From Venatoribacter cucullus (GTDB taxonomy: Bacteria; Pseudomonadota; Gammaproteobacteria; Pseudomonadales; Oceanobacteraceae), in assembly GCF_016132445.1 (NCBI RefSeq), contig NZ_CP046056.1, positions 1,054,001 to 1,118,000 on the forward strand: DNA of 64,000 nt, given 5' to 3'. Below, piece after piece: positions 46,151-56,393 of the stretch; position 1 is the first letter of the stretch, and each line of letters begins with the position of its first letter. The notes beneath the pieces were generated by a model that was given only the letters and a program-made list of their open reading frames with translations, was not told the origin of the DNA and did not search any database. Made by a program: the position numbers and the translations under genes.

Positions 46151-46714
46151 ATGAGCATTAAGGTAATGCTGGCCGTGGCCGACGGCAGTGAAGACATTGA
46201 AACCGTTACCGTCAGTGATGTGCTGCGTCGTGCCGGTATCGAAGTGGTATTGGTGTCGGTGATGCCGCAACGGCAGATTACCTGTGCCCGTGGCATTCAG
46301 TTGCGCGCTGATGCTCTGATGGCCGATGTGATGGAACAGCACTGGGATGCCATTGTGCTGCCGGGCGGTTTGCCGGGGGCAGAACATCTGGCCGATTGTG
46401 CCGCGCTGATTGCGTTGTTGCGCGAACAGCAGGCCGCCGGCCGTCTTATTGGTGCCATTTGTGCGGCGCCGGCGCTGGTACTGGCCCGCCATGGCCTGCT
46501 CAGGGGTTACAAAGCGACGGCTTTTCCCGGTTGTGAAGAGGCGTTGCGGCAAGGCGGCGCGCTGCAGGTACTGGGCGATGTGGTGACGGATCGACGTATG
46601 GTGACCAGCCGTGGTCCGGCCACCGCCATGGCGTTTGCGTTGCAGCTGGTGCGGTTGCTGGCCGGTGAACAGCGGGCCGATCAGGTGGGCAAGGCGCTGT
46701 TGTTTTTCCCCTGA
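46151..46714 (+). CDS. DJ-1/PfpI superfamily protein (YajL-like)
   Basis: This 187-residue flavodoxin-like protein has the nucleophile-elbow cysteine in IGAICAAPA and the glutamate in ADGSEDIE, as in YajL and human DJ-1. Members act as chaperones or in protection of thiols from oxidative and electrophile stress; some are called deglycases. It follows mog by 10 bases. Its last 34 bases overlap the 3' end of the convergent hydroxylase gene. Confidence 0.88.
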   Translation: MSIKVMLAVADGSEDIETVTVSDVLRRAGIEVVLVSVMPQRQITCARGIQLRADALMADVMEQHWDAIVLPGGLPGAEHLADCAALIALLREQQAAGRLIGAICAAPALVLARHGLLRGYKATAFPGCEEALRQGGALQVLGDVVTDRRMVTSRGPATAMAFALQLVRLLAGEQRADQVGKALLFFP

Positions 46715-47580
46715 GCCGCTGGGGGTGGGGTGCCGTAGCGTTCGGTTACCCAGTCCGGGTGCTTGTACAGAATGCGCAGGTCTTTATAGCGCCGGACATC
46801 CCGGAACATGGCGACCCAGTCGTGTACCTGTAAATGCCAGGGGTTATGAGGATGGTCCGGCATACGGGTCACACCGTATTGAATCTCTCCGGCATCGGCT
46901 TCCGCCCGGAACGTGCCGAATAATTTATCCCAGAGAATAAAAATACCGCCGAAATTGGTATCAATCTGTTTCGGGTTACGCCCGTGGTGTACGCGATGGT
47001 GTGACGGTGTATTAAAAATCTTTTCCAGCCAGCCCAGTGTGCGCACCTGTTCGGTATGCAGAAAAAACTGATACACCAGGTTGGCTTCAATGGCGATAAG
47101 TACCCAGTTTTTATCAAAGCCGAGCAGGGCGGCCGGAATCCACCACAGCAACCAGCTGCCGGACAGGGCGAAGGTGAAATTCTGCCGCAGGGCGGTGGAA
47201 AAATTCATGTGTTCGGAGGAGTGGTGGGTAACGTGCACATTCCAGAACCAGCGCACTTTGTGCATCAGCACATGGTTAAGGTAAAAGCAGAAATCAATAA
47301 ACACCACCAGGGCCAGCACGCTCCAGAAGGATAATTCCGGGTTCCACTGCAGGCCACGGTCGTACACCCATAAATAAAAGGCCTGAATAAACAGCGCAAT
47401 GGCAATGCCATCCACCACTTTGTAGGAAAACCCGGTGGTGATATTGGCCAGGGTTTCCGGCCACCGGTACAGCCCCGGCCGGCCATGCCGGCGAGCGTAA
47501 ACGTTTTCGGCCACCATCACGGCCAGAAAAATCACCCCGAACAGGGCAATAAATAACAGGGCATGAAGTACGTCTTGCAT
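46681..47580 (-). CDS. Fatty acid hydroxylase / sterol desaturase superfamily protein
   Basis: This 299-residue integral membrane di-iron protein has four or more hydrophobic segments and the histidine clusters HVLMH, HVTHH and HRVHH (H-x3-H, H-x2-HH, H-x2-HH). These enzymes use oxygen to hydroxylate or desaturate lipids; the substrate is unknown. It converges on and overlaps the DJ-1-like gene by 34 bases and diverges from the AraC regulator, which may control it. Confidence 0.88.
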   Translation of the reverse strand: MQDVLHALLFIALFGVIFLAVMVAENVYARRHGRPGLYRWPETLANITTGFSYKVVDGIAIALFIQAFYLWVYDRGLQWNPELSFWSVLALVVFIDFCFYLNHVLMHKVRWFWNVHVTHHSSEHMNFSTALRQNFTFALSGSWLLWWIPAALLGFDKNWVLIAIEANLVYQFFLHTEQVRTLGWLEKIFNTPSHHRVHHGRNPKQIDTNFGGIFILWDKLFGTFRAEADAGEIQYGVTRMPDHPHNPWHLQVHDWVAMFRDVRRYKDLRILYKHPDWVTERYGTPPPAAQGKNNSALPT

Positions 47581-47685
47581 GAGGGTTACCTTTTTTTTGT
47601 TATGCCGTTACTGTACGCCTGCAGGTCTGGTAAGAATTGACATTTAATGCCATTGTTTTGACTTACTCTGCCAACAGGTACCCCT

Positions 47686-48687
47686 ATGAGTATGCTCGGC
47701 CCCTTACAGCTCAGCGGCGATCTGGCCGGCCTGGTGCGCTGCTATTTACAGCGACAGCAGGACACTCACTGTGATTTATATCGTTATCTTCTGACGCTGG
47801 CGCCGGATACCCGCATCACCTTCAGTGACTGGTGGGCCTGGCTGGAGCGTTTGCAGCAGCGCTACCCACAACGACTGGTCGGACTGGAGCTGGGGCAGCT
47901 GGTGCAGCCGGAATTCGTCGGCGTGCTCGGCTATTTGTTACTGGCCTGTGACACACTGGCCGATGCCCTGCAGGGCTTTGAACGCTACCAGCGCCTGTTA
48001 CACGATGGCGATCGCGCCAGTGCGCAGCTGCAGGATGGTTTGTTGTGCCTGCGCTGGAGCAACGAGTACGGCCCGTCTTCGCGGTTGTCGGATGAAGTGC
48101 TGGTGGTGGGTATGCTCAGTTTTATCCGCCGCATGACCGGCCAGCAGCAACTGGCACCGCAGCGGGTGCATTTTACCTTCGCTGCCCCCGTTACCGGTGC
48201 CGTTGAGCATGAGCAGGCCTGTGGTTGCCCGGTGCGTTTTTCCCAGCCGGCCACCGCTATTTATTTTCGCCCGCAGGATCTGGCTTTGCCGGTCAGTCAG
48301 CAGGATGCCGGCCTGCGTCAGTTGCTGGAACAGCAGGCGCAGGCCTTGCTGGCGGTATTGCCCCAGAGTGGCGAGTTTGTGCAGCGCTTGCGCGAGGCGT
48401 TGCTGGTGGCGCTGCAGACGGGCCAGCCTGCTTCGGCCTTTGTTGCCCGACGGCTGCACTTATCGGAACGTACCTTATTCCGCCGGCTGGCGGAGCAGGG
48501 CTTAACCTTCCGTCATGTGCTAACCCAGATCCGCATGCAGCTGGCCCAGCAATATCTGCGCGAAGGGCGGCTGACCCACAGTGAAATTGCCCTGTTACTG
48601 GGCTATTCCGAGCACAGTGCCTTTTGCCGGGCGTTCCGCTCGGCCTGTGGTGAAACGCCGGGGCGCTGGCTGGCCAGCCGGCGCTGA
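47686..48687 (+). CDS. AraC family transcriptional regulator
   Basis: This 333-residue regulator has an N-terminal ligand-sensing domain of the type found in OruR/ArgR-like AraC members (GLELGQLVQPEFVGVLGYLLLACDTLADAL). The C-terminal double helix-turn-helix (ARRLHLSERTLFRRLAEQG...HSEIALLLGYSEHSAFCRAFR) is typical. It is divergent from the hydroxylase gene across about 105 bases, suggesting it regulates that gene in response to a lipid-like or other small effector. The effector cannot be deduced. Confidence 0.9.
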   Translation: MSMLGPLQLSGDLAGLVRCYLQRQQDTHCDLYRYLLTLAPDTRITFSDWWAWLERLQQRYPQRLVGLELGQLVQPEFVGVLGYLLLACDTLADALQGFERYQRLLHDGDRASAQLQDGLLCLRWSNEYGPSSRLSDEVLVVGMLSFIRRMTGQQQLAPQRVHFTFAAPVTGAVEHEQACGCPVRFSQPATAIYFRPQDLALPVSQQDAGLRQLLEQQAQALLAVLPQSGEFVQRLREALLVALQTGQPASAFVARRLHLSERTLFRRLAEQGLTFRHVLTQIRMQLAQQYLREGRLTHSEIALLLGYSEHSAFCRAFRSACGETPGRWLASRR

Positions 48688-48700
48688 GTTCGGCGGTTTA

Positions 48701-48742
48701 CAGCGTGGCCGCCACTCTGTACAGTACGGCCCCTGTTTTTTT
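48701..48742 (+). terminator. Probable terminator after the AraC gene
   Basis: CAG-N3-GGCCG pairs with CGGCC-N1-CTG across a 15-base loop and is followed by seven T residues. The stem is interrupted, so confidence is moderate. Confidence 0.6.
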
Positions 48743-48748
48743 ACTCAT

Positions 48749-48769
48749 GTGGCCTGTCGTAGGGGCCAC
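48749..48769 (+). promoter_or_regulatory. Hairpin in the thrS leader
   Basis: GTGGCC and GGCCAC pair around a 9-base loop, ending 18 bases before the thrS ATG. It could be part of a translational operator as known for thrS in enterobacteria, but sequence similarity was not tested. Confidence 0.35.
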
Positions 48770-48787
48770 CACTGACAAGGATCTGAT

Positions 48788-50719
48788 ATGCCTGTTATTA
48801 CCCTCCCGGACGGCTCCAAACGCGAATTCGATCAACCCGTTACCTTAATGCAGGTGGCGGAAAGTATTGGTCCGGGTCTGGCCAAAGCGACCGTTTGTGG
48901 CCGCATTAATGGTCAGCTGGTGGACGCCTGTGAACTGATCACCCATGACGCCGATGTGGTGCTGATTACCGGCCGCGATGCAGAAGGTCTGGATGTTATC
49001 CGCCACTCCTTTGCTCACCTGGTTGGCCATGCGGTAAAACAGCTGTATCCAACCGCCAAAATGGCCATTGGTCCGGTGATTGAAAACGGCTTTTATTACG
49101 ATATTGACTACGAGCGGCCGTTTACCCCGGAAGACGTGGATGCCATTGAAAAGCGCATCGGCGAGCTGATCAAAAAAGATTACGAAGTCGTTAAGCAGAT
49201 GACTCCGATCAAAGACGCCCGCCGGGTGTTTGTTGATCGTGGCGAAGACTACAAAGTCGAACTGATTGACGACTTAATCAGCAAAGGTGAGCAGGCGGTC
49301 GGTCTGTATCATCACGAAGAATACGTCGATATGTGCCGGGGCCCGCACGTGCCCAGCACCCGCGTGATGCGTATTTTCAAGCTGATGCGGGTATCCGGTG
49401 CTTACTGGCGTGGTGATTCACAGAACAAGCAGCTGCAGCGTATTTACGGCACCGCCTGGAACGACAAAAAAGATTTGAAAGATTATCTGCAGCGGCTGGA
49501 AGAAGCGGAAAAACGCGACCACCGTAAACTGGGTAAACAACTGAATCTGTTCCACGTGCAGGAAGAAGCGCCGGGTATGGTGTTCTGGCACCCGAATGGC
49601 TGGACCATGTACCAGGTACTGGAACAGTACATGCGCAGGGTGCAGCAGGATGCCGGTTATCAGGAAATCCGCACCCCGCAGGTGGTTGACCGTGTGCTGT
49701 GGGAGAAATCCGGCCACTGGGAACACTACGCCGAAAATATGTTCGTCACCGAATCGGAAAAACGCACCTATGCGGTAAAACCGATGAACTGCCCCTGTCA
49801 TATTCAGGTGTTCAATCAGGGGCTGAAGAGCTACCGCGAACTGCCGCTGCGTCTGGCCGAGTTCGGTTCCTGTCACCGCAACGAGCCGTCCGGTGCGCTG
49901 CACGGCATTATGCGGGTGCGGGGCTTTACCCAGGATGACGCGCATATTTTTGCTACCGAGAAACAAATCCGCCAGGAAGCCTCTGATTTCATTAAGCTGA
50001 CGCTGGATGTGTACCGTGATTTCGGTTTTGACGCGGTGGAAATGAAACTGTCGACCCGTCCGGAAGGCCGTATTGGCGATGATTCCCAATGGGATCTGGC
50101 TGAATCGGCACTGGAAGATGCACTCAATGCTGCTGGTCTGGCGTGGGAGCTGCAACCGGGTGAAGGGGCTTTCTACGGTCCGAAGATTGAATTTTCCCTG
50201 CGCGACTGTATCGGTCGGGTATGGCAATGCGGTACTCTGCAGCTCGACTTTATGCTGCCCGGCCGTTTAGGTGCCCAGTATGTGGATGAAGATGGCGAGC
50301 GCAAAACGCCGGTGATGCTGCACCGGGCGATTCTGGGCTCGTTTGAACGCTTTATCGGCATTCTGATTGAGCATTACGCCGGTTCCATGCCGCCCTGGCT
50401 GGCGCCGCAACAGGTGTCGGTGCTGAATATTACCGATAACCAGGCAGAATATTGCGAAAAACTGGCCAAAACCCTCAAATCAAAAGGGTTCCGGGCTGCG
50501 GCGGACTTGAGAAACGAGAAGATCGGCTTTAAAATCCGCGAGCACACTTTGCACAAGGTACCCTACTTGTTGGTTGTAGGGGATAAAGAAGTTGAAGCAA
50601 ACACCGTCGCTGTGCGTACCCGTAAAGGTGAAGATCTCGGCGTAATGAGCCTGGATGCCTTTATCGGTATCCTTGAAGGCAGCATTGCCCAGCGCGGGCG
50701 GTTTGGAATGGAGAACTGA
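48788..50719 (+). CDS. thrS: Threonyl-tRNA synthetase
   Basis: This is a 643-residue class II synthetase. An N-terminal TGS domain (1-62) is followed by an editing domain with HSFAHLVGH and DMCRGPHVP, then the catalytic core with zinc-binding NCPCH, motif 2 region ([30 protein letters not shown]) and motif 3 ([21 protein letters not shown]). An anticodon-binding domain ends the protein. Its stop codon overlaps the first base of the infC start, so the two are translationally linked. Confidence 0.98.
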   Translation: MPVITLPDGSKREFDQPVTLMQVAESIGPGLAKATVCGRINGQLVDACELITHDADVVLITGRDAEGLDVIRHSFAHLVGHAVKQLYPTAKMAIGPVIENGFYYDIDYERPFTPEDVDAIEKRIGELIKKDYEVVKQMTPIKDARRVFVDRGEDYKVELIDDLISKGEQAVGLYHHEEYVDMCRGPHVPSTRVMRIFKLMRVSGAYWRGDSQNKQLQRIYGTAWNDKKDLKDYLQRLEEAEKRDHRKLGKQLNLFHVQEEAPGMVFWHPNGWTMYQVLEQYMRRVQQDAGYQEIRTPQVVDRVLWEKSGHWEHYAENMFVTESEKRTYAVKPMNCPCHIQVFNQGLKSYRELPLRLAEFGSCHRNEPSGALHGIMRVRGFTQDDAHIFATEKQIRQEASDFIKLTLDVYRDFGFDAVEMKLSTRPEGRIGDDSQWDLAESALEDALNAAGLAWELQPGEGAFYGPKIEFSLRDCIGRVWQCGTLQLDFMLPGRLGAQYVDEDGERKTPVMLHRAILGSFERFIGILIEHYAGSMPPWLAPQQVSVLNITDNQAEYCEKLAKTLKSKGFRAAADLRNEKIGFKIREHTLHKVPYLLVVGDKEVEANTVAVRTRKGEDLGVMSLDAFIGILEGSIAQRGRFGMEN

Positions 50720-51264
50720 TCATCAGACGCGATAACAGAAAGGGCGGCCGCCCAGATAACAGAGCCGCCATTAACGATAATATCCGTGCCACAGAGGTAC
50801 GTCTTATCGGCGCCGATGGAAGCCAGGTTGGTGTTGTAAGTATTGAAGAAGCTCTGCGCATCGCCGAGGAAGCTGCACTGGATCTGGTACAGATTTCAGA
50901 CGGTGACCCGATTGTGTGCAAGGTGATGGACTTCGGCAAAAAGCTTTACGAAGAGAAAAAGCAGAAAGCTGAGGCCAAAAAGCGTCAGCATCAGGTGCAG
51001 ATTAAGGAAATGAAATTCCGTCCGGGCACTGATGATGGCGACTATCAGATTAAATTACGTAATCTGAAGCGATTCCTTGAGGACGGTGACAAAGCGAAAG
51101 TGTCATTACGCTTCCGCGGCCGCGAGATGGCTCACCAGCAGCTGGGTATGGAAATGATGAAACGCATCGAAGAGGACCTGAAGGAACTCGGCGTTGTGGA
51201 GCAGCATCCCAAGCTGGAAGGCCGTCAGATGGTGATGGTCATCGCCCCGGGTAAGAAGAAGTAG
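50719..51264 (+). CDS. infC: Translation initiation factor IF-3, AUC start
   Basis: This 181-residue factor prevents 50S joining and proofreads start-codon choice. No ATG, GTG or TTG fits the family N-terminus: the first standard start in frame (GTG 50914) would remove about 65 residues including the whole N-domain ([23 protein letters not shown]). ATC at 50719 or 50722 does fit, with GGAG 5-8 bases upstream. Rare AUU/AUC starts are known for infC and allow IF-3 to repress its own synthesis. The start overlaps the thrS stop as TGATC. Confidence 0.92.
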   Translation: MIRRDNRKGGRPDNRAAINDNIRATEVRLIGADGSQVGVVSIEEALRIAEEAALDLVQISDGDPIVCKVMDFGKKLYEEKKQKAEAKKRQHQVQIKEMKFRPGTDDGDYQIKLRNLKRFLEDGDKAKVSLRFRGREMAHQQLGMEMMKRIEEDLKELGVVEQHPKLEGRQMVMVIAPGKKK

Positions 51265-51290
51265 TCCGGTTTTCAAACGAACTGCCCAGT

Positions 51291-51311
51291 CCCGGCCTTA
51301 GTGCCGGGTTT
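51291..51311 (+). terminator. Weak hairpin between infC and rpmI
   Basis: CCCGGC and GCCGGG pair around a 6-base loop followed by TTTG, a partial terminator that could tune rpmI-rplT expression. Confidence 0.45.
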
Positions 51312-51340
51312 GTGCATTCTACCGGCTGCTTAATATGGCA

Positions 51341-51374
51341 GACGTTATACAGGGTTCTTAGTTCTGTATGCGTC
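51341..51374 (+). promoter_or_regulatory. Candidate r-protein leader hairpin upstream of rpmI
   Basis: GACG-ATACAG pairs with CTGTAT-CGTC across an 11-base loop with a small bulge, 20 bases before rpmI. L20 represses rpmI-rplT by binding such leaders in other bacteria; whether this structure mimics the 23S site was not testable. Confidence 0.35.
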
Positions 51375-51393
51375 ATCACTGTTGGAGTAAACC

Positions 51394-51588
51394 ATGCCTA
51401 AAATGAAAACTAAGAGCGGCGCTGCCAAGCGCTTCAAGAAGACTGCTAACGGCTTCAAACACCGTAACGCTTTCCGCAGCCACATCCTGACCAAAAAGAG
51501 CACCAAGCGTAAACGCCATCTGCGCGGTAACGTTCTGGTACACCCGGCTGACGTCAAGTCTGTCGCGCGTATGCTGCCTAACCTTTAA
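51394..51588 (+). CDS. rpmI: 50S ribosomal protein L35
   Basis: This is a 64-residue, highly basic ribosomal protein. [22 protein letters not shown] at the N-terminus and the [16 protein letters not shown] block are family hallmarks. GGAG lies 7 bases before the ATG. It is 22 bases upstream of rplT. Confidence 0.97.
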   Translation: MPKMKTKSGAAKRFKKTANGFKHRNAFRSHILTKKSTKRKRHLRGNVLVHPADVKSVARMLPNL

Positions 51589-51610
51589 GTTATTGCTCAG
51601 GAGATAAACT

Positions 51611-51964
51611 ATGGCTCGTGTAAAACGTGGTGTGATCGCTCGTCGTCGTCACAAAAAAATTCTGAAGCAGGCTAAAGGTTACTACGGTGCTCGCAGCCGT
51701 GTATTCCGTGTTGCCAAGCAGGCCGTTATCAAAGCCGGTCAGTACGCTTACCGCGACCGTCGTCAGCGTAAGCGTCAGTTCCGTCAGCTGTGGATCGCGC
51801 GTATCAACGCCGGCGCACGTCTGAACGGTCTGTCTTACAGCAAGTTCATCAACGGCCTGAAAAAAGCCGCGGTTGAAATTGACCGTAAAGTACTGGCTGA
51901 CCTGGCCGTGAATGAAAAAGCAGCGTTTGCGGCTCTGGTTGAAAAAGCCAAGTCCAGCCTGTAA
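51611..51964 (+). CDS. rplT: 50S ribosomal protein L20
   Basis: This 117-residue basic protein binds 23S rRNA early in 50S assembly. [38 protein letters not shown] and the [10 protein letters not shown] block are diagnostic. AGGAG lies just before the ATG. A strong terminator follows. Confidence 0.97.
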   Translation: MARVKRGVIARRRHKKILKQAKGYYGARSRVFRVAKQAVIKAGQYAYRDRRQRKRQFRQLWIARINAGARLNGLSYSKFINGLKKAAVEIDRKVLADLAVNEKAAFAALVEKAKSSL

Positions 51965-52011
51965 TTTCACCGCATAGCCGGTTAGGGGGCGGGGCGTAAG
52001 CCCAGCCTGCG

Positions 52012-52059
52012 AAATAGGGGATGAGCTTAGGTTAGGCTAGGTGATTCCCCTATTTTTTT
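52012..52059 (+). terminator. Intrinsic terminator after rplT
   Basis: AAATAGGGGA pairs with TCCCCTATTT across a 24-base loop, followed by a run of T residues. It lies in the rplT-pheS gap and may double as a pheS attenuator. Confidence 0.85.
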
Positions 52060-52109
52060 GCTCCGAGATCCAGTCTGGCGGACAATGCCAACGCCCATTC
52101 AATCATTGA

Positions 52110-53126
<1,017 letters not shown>

Positions 53127-53153
53127 TGGCTCACAAGGTACAGGATTAAACAC

Positions 53154-55544
53154 ATGAAATTCAGCGAACAGTGGTTACGCGAATGGGTGCAGCCTGCGGT
53201 GAGCACCGATGAACTGGCAGCCCAGATCACCATGGCCGGCCTTGAAGTAGACGGCGTGGAATCGGTTGCCGGTCAGTTTTCCGGCGTGGTGGTTGGTCAG
53301 GTGATCAGCCGTGAACAACATCCGGATGCCGATAAACTCAGCCTTTGTCAGGTCACCGATGGCAACGAAACCTTTCAGGTCGTTTGTGGTGCCGCCAACG
53401 TGCGTGCCGGTCTGAAAATTCCGTTTGCCAAAATTGGCGCCCAGTTGCCGGGCGATTTCAAAATTAAAAAAGCCAAACTGCGTGGTGTCGAGTCGTTCGG
53501 TATGTTGTGTGCCGAAGCCGAACTGGGTCTGGCGGAAACCTCCGATGGCTTAATGGAACTGGCCGACGATGCGCCGGTGGGTGCCGATATTCGCCACTAC
53601 CTGAATCTGGATGACCAGATCATCGAAGTGGATTTAACCCCGAACCGGGGTGACTGTTTAAGCATTGCCGGACTGGCCCGCGAAGTCGGCGTACTGAATC
53701 AGGCGTCGGTGCAGGGCCCGGCTATTGAGCCGGTGGCGGTCAGCATCAGTGACGTGCCGGCCATTGACGTGCTGGCGCCGAAGGCCTGCCCGCGTTACCT
53801 CGGTCGTATCGTTAAAGGCGTAAACGTGAAAGCGCCGACGCCGCTGTGGATGGTGGAAAAACTGCGTCGCAGCGGTATCCGCTCCATTGATGCGGTGGTG
53901 GATATCACCAACTATGTGCTGCTGGAACTGGGGCAGCCGATGCACGCCTTCGACCTGAACAAGGTTGAGGGTGGTATCCGCGTGCGCATGGCCGAGCAGG
54001 GCGAACAACTGACGCTGCTGGATGGCCAGGACATCAGCCTGAACGCCGATACCTTGGTGATTGCCGACCATAACAAAGCGCTGGCCATGGCCGGCATTAT
54101 GGGCGGCGAGCATTCCGGTGTCAGCGACAGTACTCAGGATTTATTGCTGGAAGCGGCGTTTTTTGCGCAGCTGGCCGTTGCCGGCCGCGCCCGTCATTAC
54201 GGATTGCACACCGATTCTTCCCATCGTTTTGAACGTGGCGTGGATTACAACCTGGCCCGCACTGCCATGGAACGGGCCACTGGCCTGCTGCTGGATCTGT
54301 GCGGTGGTGCCGCCGGCCCCATCGTGGAAGTCGCCAGTGACGTCGACCTGCCGAAAGTCGCCAGCATTCACCTGCGCAAAGCCCGTATCAGCCAGATGCT
54401 GGGGCTGGAGCTGGATTCCGCCATGGTGGAAGACATGCTCACCCGTCTGGGCATGCAGTTAACCGATACCGCCGATGGCTGGCAGGTACAGGCACCCAGC
54501 TATCGCTTTGATATGGCCATTGAAGCCGATTTAATCGAAGAACTGGCGCGTATTTATGGCTACAACCGTTTGCCGGTGCGCACTCCCGCCGCTGCCACAC
54601 CGTTGCGCAAAGTGCCGGAAAACCGCCTCAGCATGCAGGACGTGCGCCGTCAGCTGATTGCCCGTGGTTATCAGGAAGCCATTACCTACAGCTTCGTGGA
54701 ACCGTCATTGCAGAAAGCACTGGACCCTGAAGTGGAGCCGCTGCCACTGCTGAACCCGATTTCCGCCGATATGTCGGTCATGCGTACCAACTTATGGGCG
54801 GGTCTGGTGCAGGCAGCGGACTACAACCTGAAGCGTCAGCAGCCGCGCGTGCGTCTGTTTGAAACCGGTCTGCGTTTTGTGCCATCGGCCAGTGGCCTGC
54901 AGCAGATTCCGACGCTGGCTTTTGTGGCCACGGGTTCGCGTTTGCCGCAAGCCTGGTCGGATGCCGATGCAGCCGTCGATTTCTTTGATGTCAAAGGCGA
55001 TCTGGAAACCCTGCTGGCCCGTGGTGGCAACCACGACCGTTACCGCTTTGTGGCGGTGCGGCATCCGGCTCTGCACCCAGGACAAAGCGCGCAGATTGAA
55101 AAAGCTGGCGCAGACGGCCAGTGGCATGCCGTTGGTCTGATCGGTGCGCTGCACCCCAGTGTGCAGAAGCAGCTGGGCATTCGTCAGCCGCTGTATCTGG
55201 TGCAGGTGGACCTGAATGCTGTGCGTGAGATTCGCGTGCCGCGCTTCCATGAATTGTCGAAGTTCCCGGAAATGCGCCGCGATCTGGCCTTGGTCGTCGC
55301 TCAGGATGTAGCGGTTGAACAGGTGCTTGCGGGTATCCGCAGTACCGCCGGCGAATTCCTGACCAAGCTCAACCTGTTTGACGTGTATGTGGGCAAAGGC
55401 ATTGATCCGGATAGAAAAAGTCTGGCGCTGGGGTTGACCTGGCAGCATCCTTCGCGCACATTGACTGACGAAGAAATAAACGATTCTGTATCGTCAGTAC
55501 TGGCTCATCTGCAAGAGAGCCTGGGAGCAACGCTGAGGGGTTAG
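53154..55544 (+). CDS. pheT: Phenylalanyl-tRNA synthetase beta subunit
   Basis: This 796-residue subunit has an N-terminal OB-fold tRNA-binding domain (about 39-150), the B3/B4 editing domain ([15 protein letters not shown]...[18 protein letters not shown]), B5, a catalytic-like core, and a C-terminal anticodon-binding domain ([12 protein letters not shown]...[11 protein letters not shown]). Length is normal. The ihfA ATG follows its stop after one base. Confidence 0.97.
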   Translation: MKFSEQWLREWVQPAVSTDELAAQITMAGLEVDGVESVAGQFSGVVVGQVISREQHPDADKLSLCQVTDGNETFQVVCGAANVRAGLKIPFAKIGAQLPGDFKIKKAKLRGVESFGMLCAEAELGLAETSDGLMELADDAPVGADIRHYLNLDDQIIEVDLTPNRGDCLSIAGLAREVGVLNQASVQGPAIEPVAVSISDVPAIDVLAPKACPRYLGRIVKGVNVKAPTPLWMVEKLRRSGIRSIDAVVDITNYVLLELGQPMHAFDLNKVEGGIRVRMAEQGEQLTLLDGQDISLNADTLVIADHNKALAMAGIMGGEHSGVSDSTQDLLLEAAFFAQLAVAGRARHYGLHTDSSHRFERGVDYNLARTAMERATGLLLDLCGGAAGPIVEVASDVDLPKVASIHLRKARISQMLGLELDSAMVEDMLTRLGMQLTDTADGWQVQAPSYRFDMAIEADLIEELARIYGYNRLPVRTPAAATPLRKVPENRLSMQDVRRQLIARGYQEAITYSFVEPSLQKALDPEVEPLPLLNPISADMSVMRTNLWAGLVQAADYNLKRQQPRVRLFETGLRFVPSASGLQQIPTLAFVATGSRLPQAWSDADAAVDFFDVKGDLETLLARGGNHDRYRFVAVRHPALHPGQSAQIEKAGADGQWHAVGLIGALHPSVQKQLGIRQPLYLVQVDLNAVREIRVPRFHELSKFPEMRRDLALVVAQDVAVEQVLAGIRSTAGEFLTKLNLFDVYVGKGIDPDRKSLALGLTWQHPSRTLTDEEINDSVSSVLAHLQESLGATLRG

Positions 55545-55545
55545 C

Positions 55546-55851
55546 ATGACCGCTTTGACCAAAGCAGAACTGGCTGAAAAACTGTTCGAGGATCTTGGTC
55601 TCAACAAGCGCGAAGCGAAGGACATGGTGGATCTGTTCTTTGACGAGATCCGCGAAAGCCTGAGCCGCAATGAGCAGGTGAAGTTGTCGGGATTCGGCAA
55701 CTTCGACCTGCGCGACAAACGCCAACGTCCGGGCCGTAACCCGAAAACCGGTGAGGAAATCCCCATTTCCGCCCGCCGCGTGGTTACGTTCAAGCCCGGC
55801 CAGAAACTTAAGGTAAGGGTCGAGGCCTATGCTGGAACCCAGCCACAATAA
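55546..55851 (+). CDS. ihfA: Integration host factor alpha subunit
   Basis: This 101-residue DNA-bending protein of the HU/IHF family carries [25 protein letters not shown] at the N-terminus and the DNA-intercalating proline arm [30 protein letters not shown] often assists sigma-54 promoters and anaerobic regulators, both present here. It overlaps the MerR gene by 23 bases. Confidence 0.97.
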   Translation: MTALTKAELAEKLFEDLGLNKREAKDMVDLFFDEIRESLSRNEQVKLSGFGNFDLRDKRQRPGRNPKTGEEIPISARRVVTFKPGQKLKVRVEAYAGTQPQ

Positions 55852-56188
55852 CGAACTGCCGCCCATACCGGCCAAGCGCTACTTTACCATCGGTGAAGTC
55901 AGTGAGCTGTGCGAGGTAAAACCGCACGTGCTGCGCTATTGGGAGCAGGAGTTTCCCCAGCTCAGCCCGGTAAAACGTCGCGGTAACCGCCGTTATTATC
56001 AGCGTCAGGATGTGATTCTGGTGCGTGAAATCCGTGCGTTGCTGTATCAGGAAGGCTACACCATTGGCGGTGCGCGTCAGCGTCTGAGCGAAGAGGGCAA
56101 TTCCAACGCGGTGGCGATGGATCAGGCCTTAATCAAAAATATGATCAGCGAACTGAAAGAGTTGGCTGATCTTCTGACTCCGATCTAA
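55829..56188 (+). CDS. MerR family transcriptional regulator
   Basis: This 119-residue regulator has an N-terminal winged helix-turn-helix ([46 protein letters not shown]) and a short C-terminal helix. It lacks metal-binding cysteines of MerR/CueR type. A gene of this type follows ihfA in Pseudomonas as well; its targets are not established. The ATG lies inside ihfA, overlapping by 23 bases. Confidence 0.9.
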   Translation: MLEPSHNNELPPIPAKRYFTIGEVSELCEVKPHVLRYWEQEFPQLSPVKRRGNRRYYQRQDVILVREIRALLYQEGYTIGGARQRLSEEGNSNAVAMDQALIKNMISELKELADLLTPI

Positions 56189-56195
56189 AAAAACC

Positions 56196-56223
56196 TTTAA
56201 CTTTTCAGTGGCTTAAGTATAAT
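56196..56223 (+). promoter_or_regulatory. Promoter of tRNA-Pro
   Basis: A perfect TATAAT -10 with a weak TTTAAC -35 at 16-base spacing precedes a GC-rich discriminator (TCGCGGC), as expected for a stable RNA promoter under stringent control. Confidence 0.7.
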
Positions 56224-56253
56224 TCGCGGCTTCTGAAGCTTTTCAGAATTGTG

Positions 56254-56331
<78 letters not shown>

Positions 56332-56344
56332 ACTTAGAATTCAT

Positions 56345-56378
56345 AAAAAAGGCCAGCGGTAACACGCTGGCCTTTTTT
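56345..56378. terminator. Bidirectional terminator between tRNA-Pro and the PAS-MCP gene
   Basis: GGCCAGCG and CGCTGGCC pair around a 6-base loop, with an A-run before and a T-run after, so it can stop transcription from both sides. Confidence 0.92.
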
Positions 56379-56393
56379 ATTTTCTGCTCTTCT

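Noticed and set aside
49418-50227. 269-residue open frame antisense to thrS
   Set aside because: It is the complement of conserved thrS sequence with no domain or ribosome binding site.
50914-51264. infC starting at GTG
   Set aside because: It would remove the IF-3 N-terminal domain that is well conserved upstream in frame.
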